43,272 bases of DNA from Marinomonas pontica (lineage in GTDB: Bacteria > Pseudomonadota > Gammaproteobacteria > Pseudomonadales > Marinomonadaceae): positions 1 through 43,272 of the forward strand of contig NZ_JAODTL010000007.1 in assembly GCF_026191375.1 (NCBI RefSeq). The letters are read 5' to 3'. Under the pieces are notes generated by a model. It ran no database searches and was not told the DNA's origin. It saw only the letters and a list, made by a program, of their open reading frames with translations. Of the stretch, positions 1 through 8,761 are shown in pieces. Position 1 is the first letter of the stretch. The number at the start of each line of letters is the position of its first letter. The position numbers and the translations under genes were made by a program.

Positions 1-129
1 CAACCATCACCAAAGCCGACACCTATTGCGGGGTCACAGAAGATATCACTGAAAAAAACCAACGTCAGACAAGATGGTAATCGAGAGCAATGGCAAGCGC
101 TGTGTAACCACTACAACGTAAAGCTATAA
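1..129 (+). CDS. 3' end of an unidentified gene (partial)
   Basis: The frame beginning at base 1 is open for 42 codons and stops with TAA at 127-129. The visible tail ends in QWQALCNHYNVKL. I do not recognise the family. A second frame, starting at base 3 and stopping at 78-80, is also open, and this window has many frame errors, so the true reading frame is uncertain. The neighbour downstream on the same strand is the O-antigen ligase-like gene, 46 bases away. Confidence 0.3.
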   Translation, partial: QPSPKPTPIAGSQKISLKKTNVRQDGNREQWQALCNHYNVKL

Positions 130-175
130 CGCCATATTAAAACCCCAACATGCCTTATTAACAAAGAGAAAATAG

Positions 176-1486
176 ATGCCGTCCTCAGCCATTAAAAACT
201 TTTTTAAGCGTGAAACGCCAGAAGAACAGCCAACGTGGCTAATCTTGCTCGGTATTGTCTCTATTGCTATCTACGCTTTTTCACGAACAGGGTTTATGGA
301 TGCGGCAGAAATTAGTTCTGCCATAGCGACCCTCACCGGCTTTTGGGGGCTTTATAAATACGGAAAATTGGTTAACAGTCATATCCTATTCCGCTTTATC
401 TGGGCAGCCCTTATCTTTCAGTTTATATCATGGGCGCTGTCTGTCTATGTCACCCCAGAGTGGGCCAGAGAAACACCGCAGTTAGATAAAATTACGCGTT
501 GGTTCACTTTTATCCCTCTTGCTTGGTGGGTCGCACAACGTAAAAACGCAATCTGGCTTATTTGGGGAAGTGCGGCATTAGGAATACTGATTTCACCCTG
601 GGTAACAGGGGAAGGTATCCCAGAAATTATTCGAGGGCTAAATGGTGAAAGGGTGTTCTTTGGACTACGTCAAGAGCAACACACCAGCCTGTTCTTCGGC
701 ATCATTTTGATTGGCTTACTGTGTTTTGCAAGGAAAATACTTTCAATAAATAAATGGCTTACGATCCCGCTTGTTTTAACCATTCTATATTGTTTATTAG
801 TCATCTATATAAATTCATCACGCCAAGCATGGTTAGCCTTGCTGCTGACCGCATTTTTTATGGCCAGCTACTTCACCATAAAACGTTTTAATCGGGCAAC
901 AGGAAAACAGAAGATCATTACAGTTAGTTTATTTATAGCTGGTGTACTAGGGTTAGGAGGCATGGTTACAAGTAATGACACTATGGTGAACAGAGTGATG
1001 CAAGAAAAAGAAGCGCTTACAGCGATAGCAACTCTGGACTTCGATGATGTTCCCTACTCAAGTTTTGGTATTCGTTTACACAGTTGGGTAGCTGCCACCG
1101 ACTTTATAAAAGAAAAACCTATATTTGGTTGGGGAAGCAATGGCAGAACCTTAGTAATGAGACACACAGAATGGTTACCTGACTGGGTTCAATATGGTTT
1201 TGGTCACCTACATAACACCTACATTGAAATGCTCGTTAACTTCGGTATTGTTGGTTTAGTATTTTACCTATTTATGTGGGTATACATGACTAAAAGCCTT
1301 TTTAAAGAAATACATAGGGGCACAATTGAAAGAAGCATAGGTTATTTTTATATGAGCTTCTTGTGTTTTTGGAGCATTATGAACTGCTTCGAAGCCTACC
1401 AGAACTTCTGGACGGGCGTTTTTTACTTCACCGTATTTATGACAGGCATCCAAGCTAAAATTTGGCGTGCTAAATACCTAATTTGA
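176..1486 (+). CDS. O-antigen ligase / Wzy_C family membrane protein
   Basis: A 436-residue inner-membrane protein with about ten hydrophobic segments spread over its length. A large periplasmic loop sits between roughly residues 270 and 350. That loop ends in HLHNTYIEMLVNFGIVGL near residue 345, which is the conserved Wzy_C pattern (a His followed by a G-x-x-G-hydrophobic helix). Members either ligate undecaprenyl-linked glycan to lipid A core (WaaL) or polymerise or transfer glycan to protein (Wzy, PglL). A separate Wzy candidate lies in the minus-strand operon, so a ligase role is preferred. The start is ATG after AAAGAGAAA. The gene is followed by ManB on the opposite strand, so the two are convergent. 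The exact acceptor cannot be read from sequence. Confidence 0.8.
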   Translation: MPSSAIKNFFKRETPEEQPTWLILLGIVSIAIYAFSRTGFMDAAEISSAIATLTGFWGLYKYGKLVNSHILFRFIWAALIFQFISWALSVYVTPEWARETPQLDKITRWFTFIPLAWWVAQRKNAIWLIWGSAALGILISPWVTGEGIPEIIRGLNGERVFFGLRQEQHTSLFFGIILIGLLCFARKILSINKWLTIPLVLTILYCLLVIYINSSRQAWLALLLTAFFMASYFTIKRFNRATGKQKIITVSLFIAGVLGLGGMVTSNDTMVNRVMQEKEALTAIATLDFDDVPYSSFGIRLHSWVAATDFIKEKPIFGWGSNGRTLVMRHTEWLPDWVQYGFGHLHNTYIEMLVNFGIVGLVFYLFMWVYMTKSLFKEIHRGTIERSIGYFYMSFLCFWSIMNCFEAYQNFWTGVFYFTVFMTGIQAKIWRAKYLI

Positions 1487-1578
1487 TAGCACAAAATCAG
1501 ATAACTATGGGTCAAAGCCTCCTAGACATCACCAGCCTATTTACAACTGAATTATTTAGCTAACAACAGAACGTCAGA

Positions 1579-1603
1579 TAAAACTAGCCCCGCCGGGGGC
1601 TAA
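1579..1603 (-). terminator. Probable terminator of manC-manB
   Basis: An inverted repeat, TAGCCCC with a short GC loop then GGGGCTA, overlaps the manB stop codon. On the minus strand it is followed directly by a TTTT run, as in an intrinsic terminator. It lies between the convergent ligase-like gene and manB. Confidence 0.6.
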
Positions 1604-3087
1604 ACCTTTCGCATCTCATTCGTCCTAATCAAAATTTTGGACACTTTTAAATCAATTTCATTCATTTCACCACTCTCCACATAACACCGCAATTCAGGCG
1701 CATTGCCAGACGGTCTTAAATGAACAATGTCGCCGTTACACAGCGTCATACGAAGGCCGTCCGTTTCATCAGTCGAAACCACTTCTAGCACTTCATTTTG
1801 TTGTGCTATGACGGACAACAATTCAGTTTGTTTTTCTTTGCTAATTTTTAAATCAGCAATCAACTGTCGGCTTACTTCCGTAGGAATATTTTTGATTCGA
1901 TCACTGGCAGTGAATCGCGCAGGAAACTCGGCGGTCAGCTGGCTGATTGGGCGAGCCTGCTCAAACGACATAGCCAATACAATTAAAGCAGGTAATACGG
2001 AATCGCGCGTTGGTAAGGCATGCAATGTTTCACCGTTCACTACAAAGTCCGCTCCCACCAAAAAGCCACCGTTGGCTTCGTAACCAACGACTCTGGCCTC
2101 TGGTGATTGTTGCAGCAGATCTTCCATACCGGCGATGACATAAGGCGAGCCAATTCTCGATCTCAGCGAGATCCGCTCAGGGCGTTGCAATGTACCTCTT
2201 AACTCAAGAACGGTATTTACATTCACCGGCGCCGCCACATGAGTGGCGTGTAAATAATCCGCACACAGCACACCCAGAATATCCCCACGTAACCACTCGC
2301 CATTTTCATTGGCAATCAGCGGGCGATCGCCATCGCCATCTGTGGATATAATGGCATCCAGCTTGTGTTCTTTAGACCAATTCAAACCTTTCTGCACATC
2401 ATCTTCTGATACTGCTTCCGTATCGATCGGCACAAACGTCTCGGTACGCTCTAACGAAATCACCTCAGCACCAAAATGCGCCAATAACGTTTTAATGACA
2501 TCACGCGCCACGCTGGAATGCTCATACACACCGATACGTTTGCCTTGCAACATGGTCGATGGAAACAAGGACTGATAACGCCGTTTGAAAAGCTCAATAG
2601 CAGAATGATCAACGGTAGGTAAAGCGAACTTAGCAACCTGTTCTGAAACGAATTCAGGCACTTCAACCAAACCATTCATAATAGAGGTTTCGTCGGCCTT
2701 GCTAATCTCACCATCAGGGCGATAAAACTTAATACCGTTGCGATCAAAAGGAATATGACTGCCCGTTATCATCACCGCTGGCATGGTATTTTGCATGGCA
2801 TAAAACGCCAACGCGGGCGTAGGCAAGGCACCGCAAAACACCGCGTCCGCACCAAAAGATTCCACGGCCAGCAAACAAGCCTTGGCAATCTCAGGGCTGC
2901 TCGGGCGTAAATCCATGCCAATGGCAACGCGAGTCGCAGAAGGACAAACCGTCTGCAAAAAGGAGCGTACAAACGCAAAGCAAAGCGCTGGAGTGAGGTC
3001 CTTGACCAAACCACGTACACCGCTGGTACCAAAAGCAACACCCAGCTCATCGCTCAGTTGTTTTACCTGTACAGTATTGGCGTTCAT
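1600..3087 (-). CDS. manB: Phosphomannomutase
   Basis: About 495 residues, of the alpha-D-phosphohexomutase superfamily. It interconverts mannose-6-phosphate and mannose-1-phosphate, which feeds GDP-mannose synthesis in the cytoplasm. Visible in order: GTSGVRG near the N-terminus, the active-site serine loop ITGSHIPFDRNG near residue 108, the metal loop STDGDGDRP, the sugar loop EANGGF, and the C-terminal phosphate loop RPSGNAPELRCY. I prefer the ATG of MNANTV at 3087, because AGGATGG lies at good spacing before it. In-frame ATGs at 3096 and 3108 are alternatives. It follows manC by about 24 bases on the same strand, so the two are co-transcribed. Phosphoglucomutase activity is possible in this superfamily, but the ManC neighbour favours mannose. 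Confidence 0.9.
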   Translation of the reverse strand: MNANTVQVKQLSDELGVAFGTSGVRGLVKDLTPALCFAFVRSFLQTVCPSATRVAIGMDLRPSSPEIAKACLLAVESFGADAVFCGALPTPALAFYAMQNTMPAVMITGSHIPFDRNGIKFYRPDGEISKADETSIMNGLVEVPEFVSEQVAKFALPTVDHSAIELFKRRYQSLFPSTMLQGKRIGVYEHSSVARDVIKTLLAHFGAEVISLERTETFVPIDTEAVSEDDVQKGLNWSKEHKLDAIISTDGDGDRPLIANENGEWLRGDILGVLCADYLHATHVAAPVNVNTVLELRGTLQRPERISLRSRIGSPYVIAGMEDLLQQSPEARVVGYEANGGFLVGADFVVNGETLHALPTRDSVLPALIVLAMSFEQARPISQLTAEFPARFTASDRIKNIPTEVSRQLIADLKISKEKQTELLSVIAQQNEVLEVVSTDETDGLRMTLCNGDIVHLRPSGNAPELRCYVESGEMNEIDLKVSKILIRTNEMRKV

Positions 3088-3111
3088 TTTATCCATCCTA
3101 ACGACCATTTT

Positions 3112-4509
3112 TTAACGACCATAGCGATCACTGAAACGCACAATATCGTCTTCACCCAAGTAACTGCCCGATTGCACTTCAACCAATTCCAAAGGAATCT
3201 TGCCTGGGTTTTCTAATGCATGAACAACACCCACAGGAATGTAAGTAGACTCGTTCTCAGTCAGCAAGATTTCTCGTTCGCCGTTTTGCACCTTCGCTGT
3301 ACCGGACACAACTACCCAATGCTCGGCACGATGATGATGCATTTGCACGCTTAGCTTCTCGCCAGGTTTCACCATGATACGCTTCACCTGATGACGATCA
3401 CCAAGATCTACTGTTTGGTAAGTCCCCCAAGGACGATGCACGGTCGTATGGAACATGTGTTCTTCACGGCCTTCGGCTTGAATGCGCTTCACGATTTTCT
3501 TCACATCCTGCGCATTGTTTTTGTCCATCACCAACACCGCATCCGCGGTTTCAACGATGACCAAGTCTTGCACACCCACAGCGGCAACCAAGCGAGATTC
3601 AGAACGGATAAGACAATTACTTGATCCTTCAGACATCACATCGCCTAACAGCACATTGTTGTCAGCGTCTTTGTCGGCGTAGTCGTACAAGGCATCCCAC
3701 GCGCCAATGTCGCTCCAGTCGCCTACATAAGGCACGACCTTCGCTTTTTTCGTTGGCTCCATGACCGCATAATCAATCGACTCTTCTGGACACGCAGAAA
3801 ACAGCTCCGCATCAATACGCACGAAGTCCAAATCCTCAGAGCGATTTTCATAGGCTTTAGACACCGCACTGTAAATATCGTCACGGTGTGTCTTCAGTTC
3901 GGACAGAAAAGCCGATGCTTTAAACAAAAACATCCCGCTGTTCCACAAATAGTCACCCGACGCCAAATACGCCTGCGCGGTTGTCAGATCAGGCTTTTCA
4001 ACGAACTCAGCGACCGCAAAATCCTCACCAGCACGAATATAACCATAACCGGTTTCAGGGCGAGTGGGCTGCACACCAAACGTCACCAAAGCATCCTGTT
4101 GGGCCAATTCTGCCGCTTGCGAAATCGCCTTTTCAAACGCCGCAACATCACGAATCACATGATCCGCAGGCAACACCAACAACAACGCGTCTTTATCATT
4201 CTGTTTTTGCGCTTCTAACGCCGCCAAAGCAATCGCCGGTGCCGTGTTACGTCCCTTAGGCTCTAAGACAATACTGGATTTTGTCACACCAATAGACTGC
4301 AACTGCTGCGCAATCAAAAAACGATGGTCTTCGTTACAGACAACAATAGGATCAGCCACGTCCAAAGATACAGTTCTTAGCAAGGTTTGTTGTAAAAGAC
4401 TGTATTCTGTGTCTGTCAGCGGCAAGCACTGCTTAGGGAAATGTTCACGAGAAAGTGGCCAAAGACGACTACCAACGCCACCGGATAGAATAACAGGAAT
4501 GATTTTCAC
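3112..4509 (-). CDS. manC: Mannose-1-phosphate guanylyltransferase / mannose-6-phosphate isomerase
   Basis: A bifunctional type II enzyme of about 465 residues. The N-terminal nucleotidyltransferase makes GDP-mannose and the C-terminal cupin isomerises fructose-6-phosphate to mannose-6-phosphate. The nucleotidyltransferase signature GGVGSRLWPLSREHFPKQ lies at the N-terminus. The substrate loop FVEKPD is present. The cupin has HRPWGTYQTVD and the metal-binding QMHHHRAEHW. I chose GTG at 4509 because AAGGA sits six bases upstream and family proteins begin with this short strand; the frame is also open 15 codons further upstream. It is the first gene of a two-gene unit with manB. No GDP-fucose or GDP-rhamnose genes are seen, so GDP-mannose itself is probably the product used here. 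Confidence 0.93.
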   Translation of the reverse strand: MKIIPVILSGGVGSRLWPLSREHFPKQCLPLTDTEYSLLQQTLLRTVSLDVADPIVVCNEDHRFLIAQQLQSIGVTKSSIVLEPKGRNTAPAIALAALEAQKQNDKDALLLVLPADHVIRDVAAFEKAISQAAELAQQDALVTFGVQPTRPETGYGYIRAGEDFAVAEFVEKPDLTTAQAYLASGDYLWNSGMFLFKASAFLSELKTHRDDIYSAVSKAYENRSEDLDFVRIDAELFSACPEESIDYAVMEPTKKAKVVPYVGDWSDIGAWDALYDYADKDADNNVLLGDVMSEGSSNCLIRSESRLVAAVGVQDLVIVETADAVLVMDKNNAQDVKKIVKRIQAEGREEHMFHTTVHRPWGTYQTVDLGDRHQVKRIMVKPGEKLSVQMHHHRAEHWVVVSGTAKVQNGEREILLTENESTYIPVGVVHALENPGKIPLELVEVQSGSYLGEDDIVRFSDRYGR

Positions 4510-4623
4510 ACAGAGTCCTTCAGATATGACAAAATAATTTGCCAAGTCTATCAAAACTCAAGAATAAGAAATATAAAAACGCGGAAATGAAGGAAAAATA
4601 AAGGAGTAAAACCCAAAAAAACC

Positions 4624-4780
4624 AAATCACCTGTAGGTCAGCCTTTAGGCCGTCAAAAAACTCATCACACCAAACCTACAAATCACCTGTAGGTCGGCCT
4701 TTAGGCCGTCAAGAAACTCATCACACCAAACCTACAAATCACCTGTAGGTCGGCCTTTAGGCCGTCAAAAACACGCAGCC
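4624..4780. repeat. Three tandem REP-like units, family A
   Basis: Three near-identical units start at 4624, 4680 and 4736, an exact 56-base period. Each carries GTAGGTCGGCCTTTAGGCC, whose centre GGCCT-TT-AGGCC is palindromic, followed by GTCAAAAA. The first unit has one substitution in the palindrome (GTCAGCC for GTCGGCC). The same sequence recurs in the same orientation at about 5995-6080, so the DUF2235 gene lies between two sets. The rest of 4555-4880 is otherwise non-coding. Confidence 0.9.
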
Positions 4781-4880
4781 TTTACCAAACTTCCTTGACG
4801 CGCTAAAGCACGACAAAACAAAAACCATGTTACTCTAAACCCGCCCTCAGGAAGAGAGCCAACCACACAACAAGGAGACA

Positions 4881-5909
4881 ATGATGTCGATGTTATTTTT
4901 TCATTTCGATGGCACAGACAATAGCCCAAATGACGCCTACGCACCAGAACACATCCTTTCCAGCATCACCAACGTACTAAAATCCCATTTATTATTGGGC
5001 GGCCGCGTACAAAACCACACCAACACCACACCCAACCATTTACCCCATCGCAGTTTTTACTACGCTGGCATCGGTACCTACGGCAGCTGGCTGGAACAAA
5101 AACTCAACGCCGCCTTCGCAATCGAATCCGGTCACGTTGCTAACATTTTAAGTCGAGCATTAAACGACTTCAAAAACCATTACACCCCGTCGATCAAACA
5201 AATCGTCCTAATCGGCTTCAGTCGAGGTGCGGCATTAGCAAGGCGATTTGCCGCACTCATCACGCCACTAATCGAACGTCCTATCATCATTGAAGCCGTT
5301 ATCGATACGGTCGCATCCATCGGTTGGCCAAATTTAGATAAAGCACAACGCCCCAGCACCGAAGTCGTATTTGAGCATGGCAACACATTACCAGGAGGAG
5401 TCCATCGTGCATTACACCTAGTCGCATTAGATGAACAACGCCTCGCCTTTCGTCCCACCCTAATCAACCAAGATGGACGCGCACTGGAAATCTGGCTAGC
5501 AGGAGTGCATTCGGATATTGGCGGTGGATACCGCAAAGATGGAATAGGAGACATCGCCTTGCGAATCCTAATAAACTGGATAGAACAACAAACTAAACAA
5601 AACTGCTATCAAACAACACGCCTAGCCAAAACACAGCCGCCCCATTGGCAGCCACTACTCACCATCAAACCAAATCACCTAGGCAAAATACACTACCAAC
5701 AACGCCGCCTAAACGCTTGGCGCGACCTCACCCTCGCCCCACGACACTGCTGCGTACTGGAAAACGACCAACCCAACAACACACGCTCGCCCCACTGGCA
5801 CCAAAGCGTCACCCAACGTATCAACAGCAACATCGGCTACCGCCCTATAGCACATTGCCCAACACCAGCCATACTCTGGCAACCTATTTCCCACCCATTA
5901 TGTCTTTGA
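4881..5909 (+). CDS. DUF2235 alpha/beta-hydrolase (Tle1-like lipase family)
   Basis: A 342-residue protein. The N-terminal FFHFDGTDNS is the DUF2235 opening motif. The nucleophile elbow GFSRGAALARRFA (GxSxG) lies near residue 115, and WLAGVHSDIGGGY near residue 213 carries the expected acid/His region. DUF2235 includes T6SS phospholipase effectors of the Tle1 type and uncharacterised hydrolases. No VgrG, Hcp, PAAR or immunity gene is nearby, so an effector role is not supported by context. No signal peptide is visible. The start is ATG after AAGGAGA at 4872. The gene is alone on its strand and flanked on both sides by family A repeats, and its third-position C preference looks unlike the neighbouring genes. 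This fits an inserted cassette. Confidence 0.75.
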   Translation: MMSMLFFHFDGTDNSPNDAYAPEHILSSITNVLKSHLLLGGRVQNHTNTTPNHLPHRSFYYAGIGTYGSWLEQKLNAAFAIESGHVANILSRALNDFKNHYTPSIKQIVLIGFSRGAALARRFAALITPLIERPIIIEAVIDTVASIGWPNLDKAQRPSTEVVFEHGNTLPGGVHRALHLVALDEQRLAFRPTLINQDGRALEIWLAGVHSDIGGGYRKDGIGDIALRILINWIEQQTKQNCYQTTRLAKTQPPHWQPLLTIKPNHLGKIHYQQRRLNAWRDLTLAPRHCCVLENDQPNNTRSPHWHQSVTQRINSNIGYRPIAHCPTPAILWQPISHPLCL

Positions 5910-5937
5910 AAGGGTGAGTTAGGGAAGGATCTTGCTC

Positions 5938-5985
5938 TTGCACTGTCCCCTCCCCTTATCAAGGGGAGGCTAGGGTGGGGTTAAA
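5938..5985. repeat. Family B palindromic repeat (single copy)
   Basis: CCTCCCC-TTATC-AAGGGGAGG forms a hairpin, followed by the GGGTGGGGTT tail. The same family is found around 25.0-25.5 kb and 27.0-27.1 kb. It may also terminate the DUF2235 transcript. Confidence 0.75.
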
Positions 5986-5992
5986 ACCACCA

Positions 5993-6081
5993 AACCTGTA
6001 GGTCGGCCTTCAGGCCGTCAAAAACCTAATCACACCCAACTCCAAATCACCTGTAGGTCGGCCTTCAGGCCGTCAAAAACA
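5993..6081. repeat. Two tandem REP-like units, family A
   Basis: Two copies of the palindrome-bearing unit, with CTGTAGG starting at 5996 and 6051 (55-base period). They match the array at 4624-4780, with TTC in place of TTT at the palindrome centre. The remaining bases to the next gene (6082-6246) show no clear gene. Confidence 0.88.
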
Positions 6082-6246
6082 CCCAACGGTTACAAAACGA
6101 GAGGCAGAAATCACTTTTATAAAAGGAGATTTTACTGTATCCATTGCATGGATGCGGGCAAGCGCCTTAGAATATAAACACTTAGAATAATTGTGTGATC
6201 AAGATAAAATCAATCATAACGACTAAATATTATTGCAGAGATACCA

Positions 6247-7647
6247 ATGAAGAAAGGATTAACGTTAAAAGAACATAGTGCCTTGATAACTATGGGCCAA
6301 AGGACTCTGGACATCGCCTGCCTATTTACAACTGGATTACTTAGTTACTGGCTACGTTTTTCCCACTTAGACTTAAACACAGCACATAAAAACGTCTTGT
6401 TGCTGGGCGTTATCATTGGGGCAAGTCTCCTATCTATCTCTGGAGGATACAGAGCATGGCGAGGATCTTCTTTTTCAAGTGAGATAAAATGCGTTATTAG
6501 CGCTATGGTTGCTACGTTCCTATTACTAGCACTAAGCGCCTATGCAACTCAAACAGCTGAACTCTATTCTAGAGCTTGGGTTACTACTTGGCTTTTATCT
6601 TCTATCTTTTTCATCCTATCCTATCGATTTGTACTCAGACAGATTCTAGGTACATTACGTGCAAGAGGGTTGAATATACGTCGAGTGTTAATTATTGGGG
6701 ATGGAGACTTAGCACAAAACGTTGCAGATAAACTGCTTCAAAACACCTCCATGGGACTCGTTGTAAAAGGATTTATTTCTAATAAAGCCTCACAAAAAAA
6801 CGAGACCGTAATCAAAAACATCCCCATCGTTGGTTGTTTGGAAGAAATAGATAAACTGGTTTTAGAAATGCACATAGATCAAGTGTGGATTGCCTTGCCT
6901 ATATGCGAAGTTGCTCAAATGGAACAAGTACAAACGGCTTTAGCAACCAGCGCGGTTACTATTCGCATGATTCCAGATATATATGGTTTTCAGTTATTAA
7001 ATCACTCAATGACAGAAGTGGCCGGATTGCCAGTAATAAACCTATCAACATCTCACATGATAGAAGATAAAAATAGGTTTTTAAAATCACTGGAAGATAA
7101 AATACTCTCTGGTTTAATTTTACTTTGTATTAGCCCAATAATGCTTGGCTTGGCAGTTGGTGTAAGGCTTTCTTCTCCTGGTCCGATTTTCTACAGGCAA
7201 GAAAGAGTCAGCTGGAATGGTCGCCCTTTCGACATGTTAAAGTTTCGCTCCATGGCGGTAGATAGCGAAAAAGATGGCGTAAAATGGGGAGGCGCAACCA
7301 GCATGTCGGTTACTAAATTCGGAGCATTTATCCGTAAAACCAGTCTCGATGAACTTCCTCAATTCATAAATGTGCTCAAAGGCGACATGTCTATCGTCGG
7401 CCCAAGACCTGAAAGAACGGTTTTTGTTGACCAATTTAAACACGAAATCCCAGGCTATATGCAAAAACACATGGTAAAAGCAGGCATTACAGGCTGGGCA
7501 CAAATTAATGGTTGGCGCGGAGATACAGATCTTAAAAAACGCATTGAATGTGATTTATACTATATAGAGCACTGGTCATTCTGGTTAGACATGAAAATTA
7601 TCTTTCTAACATTTTGGAAAGGCTTTATTCATAAAAATGCCGCTTAA
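6247..7647 (+). CDS. wcaJ: Undecaprenyl-phosphate sugar-1-phosphate transferase (WcaJ-type)
   Basis: A 466-residue polyisoprenyl-phosphate hexose-1-phosphate transferase of the WcaJ/EpsE group, usually glucose-specific. It attaches the first sugar phosphate to undecaprenyl phosphate at the inner membrane. Four to five membrane helices occupy about residues 15-135. A Rossmann-like domain begins at RRVLIIGDGDLA. The catalytic C-terminal third has a re-entrant helix, then GPIFYRQERVSWNGRPF, KFRSM, the SLDELPQ acidic pair near residue 365, and GPRPER. It converges on the long glycan operon and shares its terminator hairpin with it. Whether it loads glucose or another hexose cannot be decided from sequence. 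Confidence 0.92.
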   Translation: MKKGLTLKEHSALITMGQRTLDIACLFTTGLLSYWLRFSHLDLNTAHKNVLLLGVIIGASLLSISGGYRAWRGSSFSSEIKCVISAMVATFLLLALSAYATQTAELYSRAWVTTWLLSSIFFILSYRFVLRQILGTLRARGLNIRRVLIIGDGDLAQNVADKLLQNTSMGLVVKGFISNKASQKNETVIKNIPIVGCLEEIDKLVLEMHIDQVWIALPICEVAQMEQVQTALATSAVTIRMIPDIYGFQLLNHSMTEVAGLPVINLSTSHMIEDKNRFLKSLEDKILSGLILLCISPIMLGLAVGVRLSSPGPIFYRQERVSWNGRPFDMLKFRSMAVDSEKDGVKWGGATSMSVTKFGAFIRKTSLDELPQFINVLKGDMSIVGPRPERTVFVDQFKHEIPGYMQKHMVKAGITGWAQINGWRGDTDLKKRIECDLYYIEHWSFWLDMKIIFLTFWKGFIHKNAA

Positions 7648-7660
7648 AAGCGGCATTTTT
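7633..7660. terminator. Bidirectional intrinsic terminator
   Basis: AAAAATGCCGCTT and AAGCGGCATTTTT form a near-perfect stem of about 12 pairs with an A/T flank on both sides. It overlaps the stop codons of wcaJ (plus) and of the last glycosyltransferase of the minus-strand operon, so it probably ends transcription from both directions. Confidence 0.9.
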
Positions 7661-8761
7661 ATTTGTTAAACTCTTTTAAAACACGCTCTGCATAATGCGA
7701 AAAATGTTGTTTGAAATTATCTTTACTAAATGTCTCAACATAATCACGAATATCATTAGAATCAAACGATCCCAAAACACTCTCGAAAGAGTCAATTGCA
7801 CCATTCAAACTTTGCTCAGTTTGCTCATCAAAAAATACACCAGAAACGCCCTCCTTGACTGTTTCCAACGCCCCCCTTTACGGTAAGCAATCACTGGTCG
7901 GCCACATGCCATCGCTTCCAAGGGTACAATTCCAAAATCTTCAACACCAGGAAAAATTAATGCTTTACAATGTGCCAATAAATCTTTGATCTCACCAAAC
8001 GGCAAACGACCCAATACCTCAACATTATCGTTTGCCAACTGTCTAAGTTCTTCTAATTGCTCACCTTGACCAATAATTTTCAGTTTTTTTCCTGATGAAT
8101 TAAAAGCCCGAACCGCCATATCCGCTTTTTTATAAGGAACAAGCTGACCAAGCATCAAGTAGTAATCATCCGATTCACTATTACTCAACGAAAATTCGGT
8201 AAAATCTACAGGAGGATGAATAACAGTAGATTCTCTGTGATAAAAGCTCTTTATACGCCCTGCAACAAAATGACTATTAGCAACAAAATGACTTACAGAC
8301 ATAGAACTGACTTGATCCCAACGGCGTATGTAGTGTAGTAATGGAATCATTAGTAATCGCTTAAGCCACCCATATCGTTTTTTATAATCATAGTACATAT
8401 CCCACGCATAGCGCATTGGAGAATGACAATAACAAATATGCGGTTTACCAGGGGCAGGTATCACACCTTTTGCAGGGCCGGACTCACTGGAGATAACTAA
8501 ATCATAGTCAGACAAATCAAATTGCTCTAAAGCCAATGGCATAAGAGGAAGATAATTTTGATACCAGCGCTTAGCTAGCGGAAGTTTACTAATAAAACTC
8601 TGCCTAATAGAATGCTTACTGATTACACTATCTTTAAAGTTTTCGGGGGCATAGACATGAGTATAAATATCTGCCTCAGGGTACAATTCACAAAGCGCTT
8701 CTAATACCTTCTCTCCACCGCGTAAATTCACTAACCAATAGTGAATAATGGCAACTTTCAT
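7659..8761 (-). CDS. GT4 glycosyltransferase, frame broken at a G run
   Basis: About 368 residues if repaired; a GT-B fold, group 1 glycosyltransferase resembling WbaZ/mannosyltransferase types. The start is ATG at 8761 (MKVAIIHYWLV), with GGAG just upstream and an ATGA overlap with the preceding gene. It has GGEKVLEAL at the N-terminus, CYCHSPMRYAWD near residue 105, the donor-site FPGVEDFGIVPLEAMACGRPVIAY, then the break. The run of six G at 7871-7876 (complement) should be seven: this restores YRKGGALETVKEGVSG and the rest of the domain to the stop at 7659. As given, translation runs on to 7805 in the wrong frame. It is the last gene of the operon. The broken site could be sequencing error or slippage. 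Confidence 0.85.

Noticed and set aside
1727..4537. Several plus-strand reading frames opposite manB and manC
   Set aside because: They are antisense shadows with no family resemblance or ribosome sites. ManB and ManC carry all the expected motifs.
4624..4780. CRISPR-like array of regular repeats
   Set aside because: Only three units, and the whole 56-base unit is conserved, so there are no variable spacers. The palindrome and a second copy set at 5995 fit REP elements.
4881..5909. Type VI secretion effector module
   Set aside because: The family match is to DUF2235/Tle1, but no VgrG, PAAR, adaptor or immunity gene is adjacent, so only the hydrolase call is kept.
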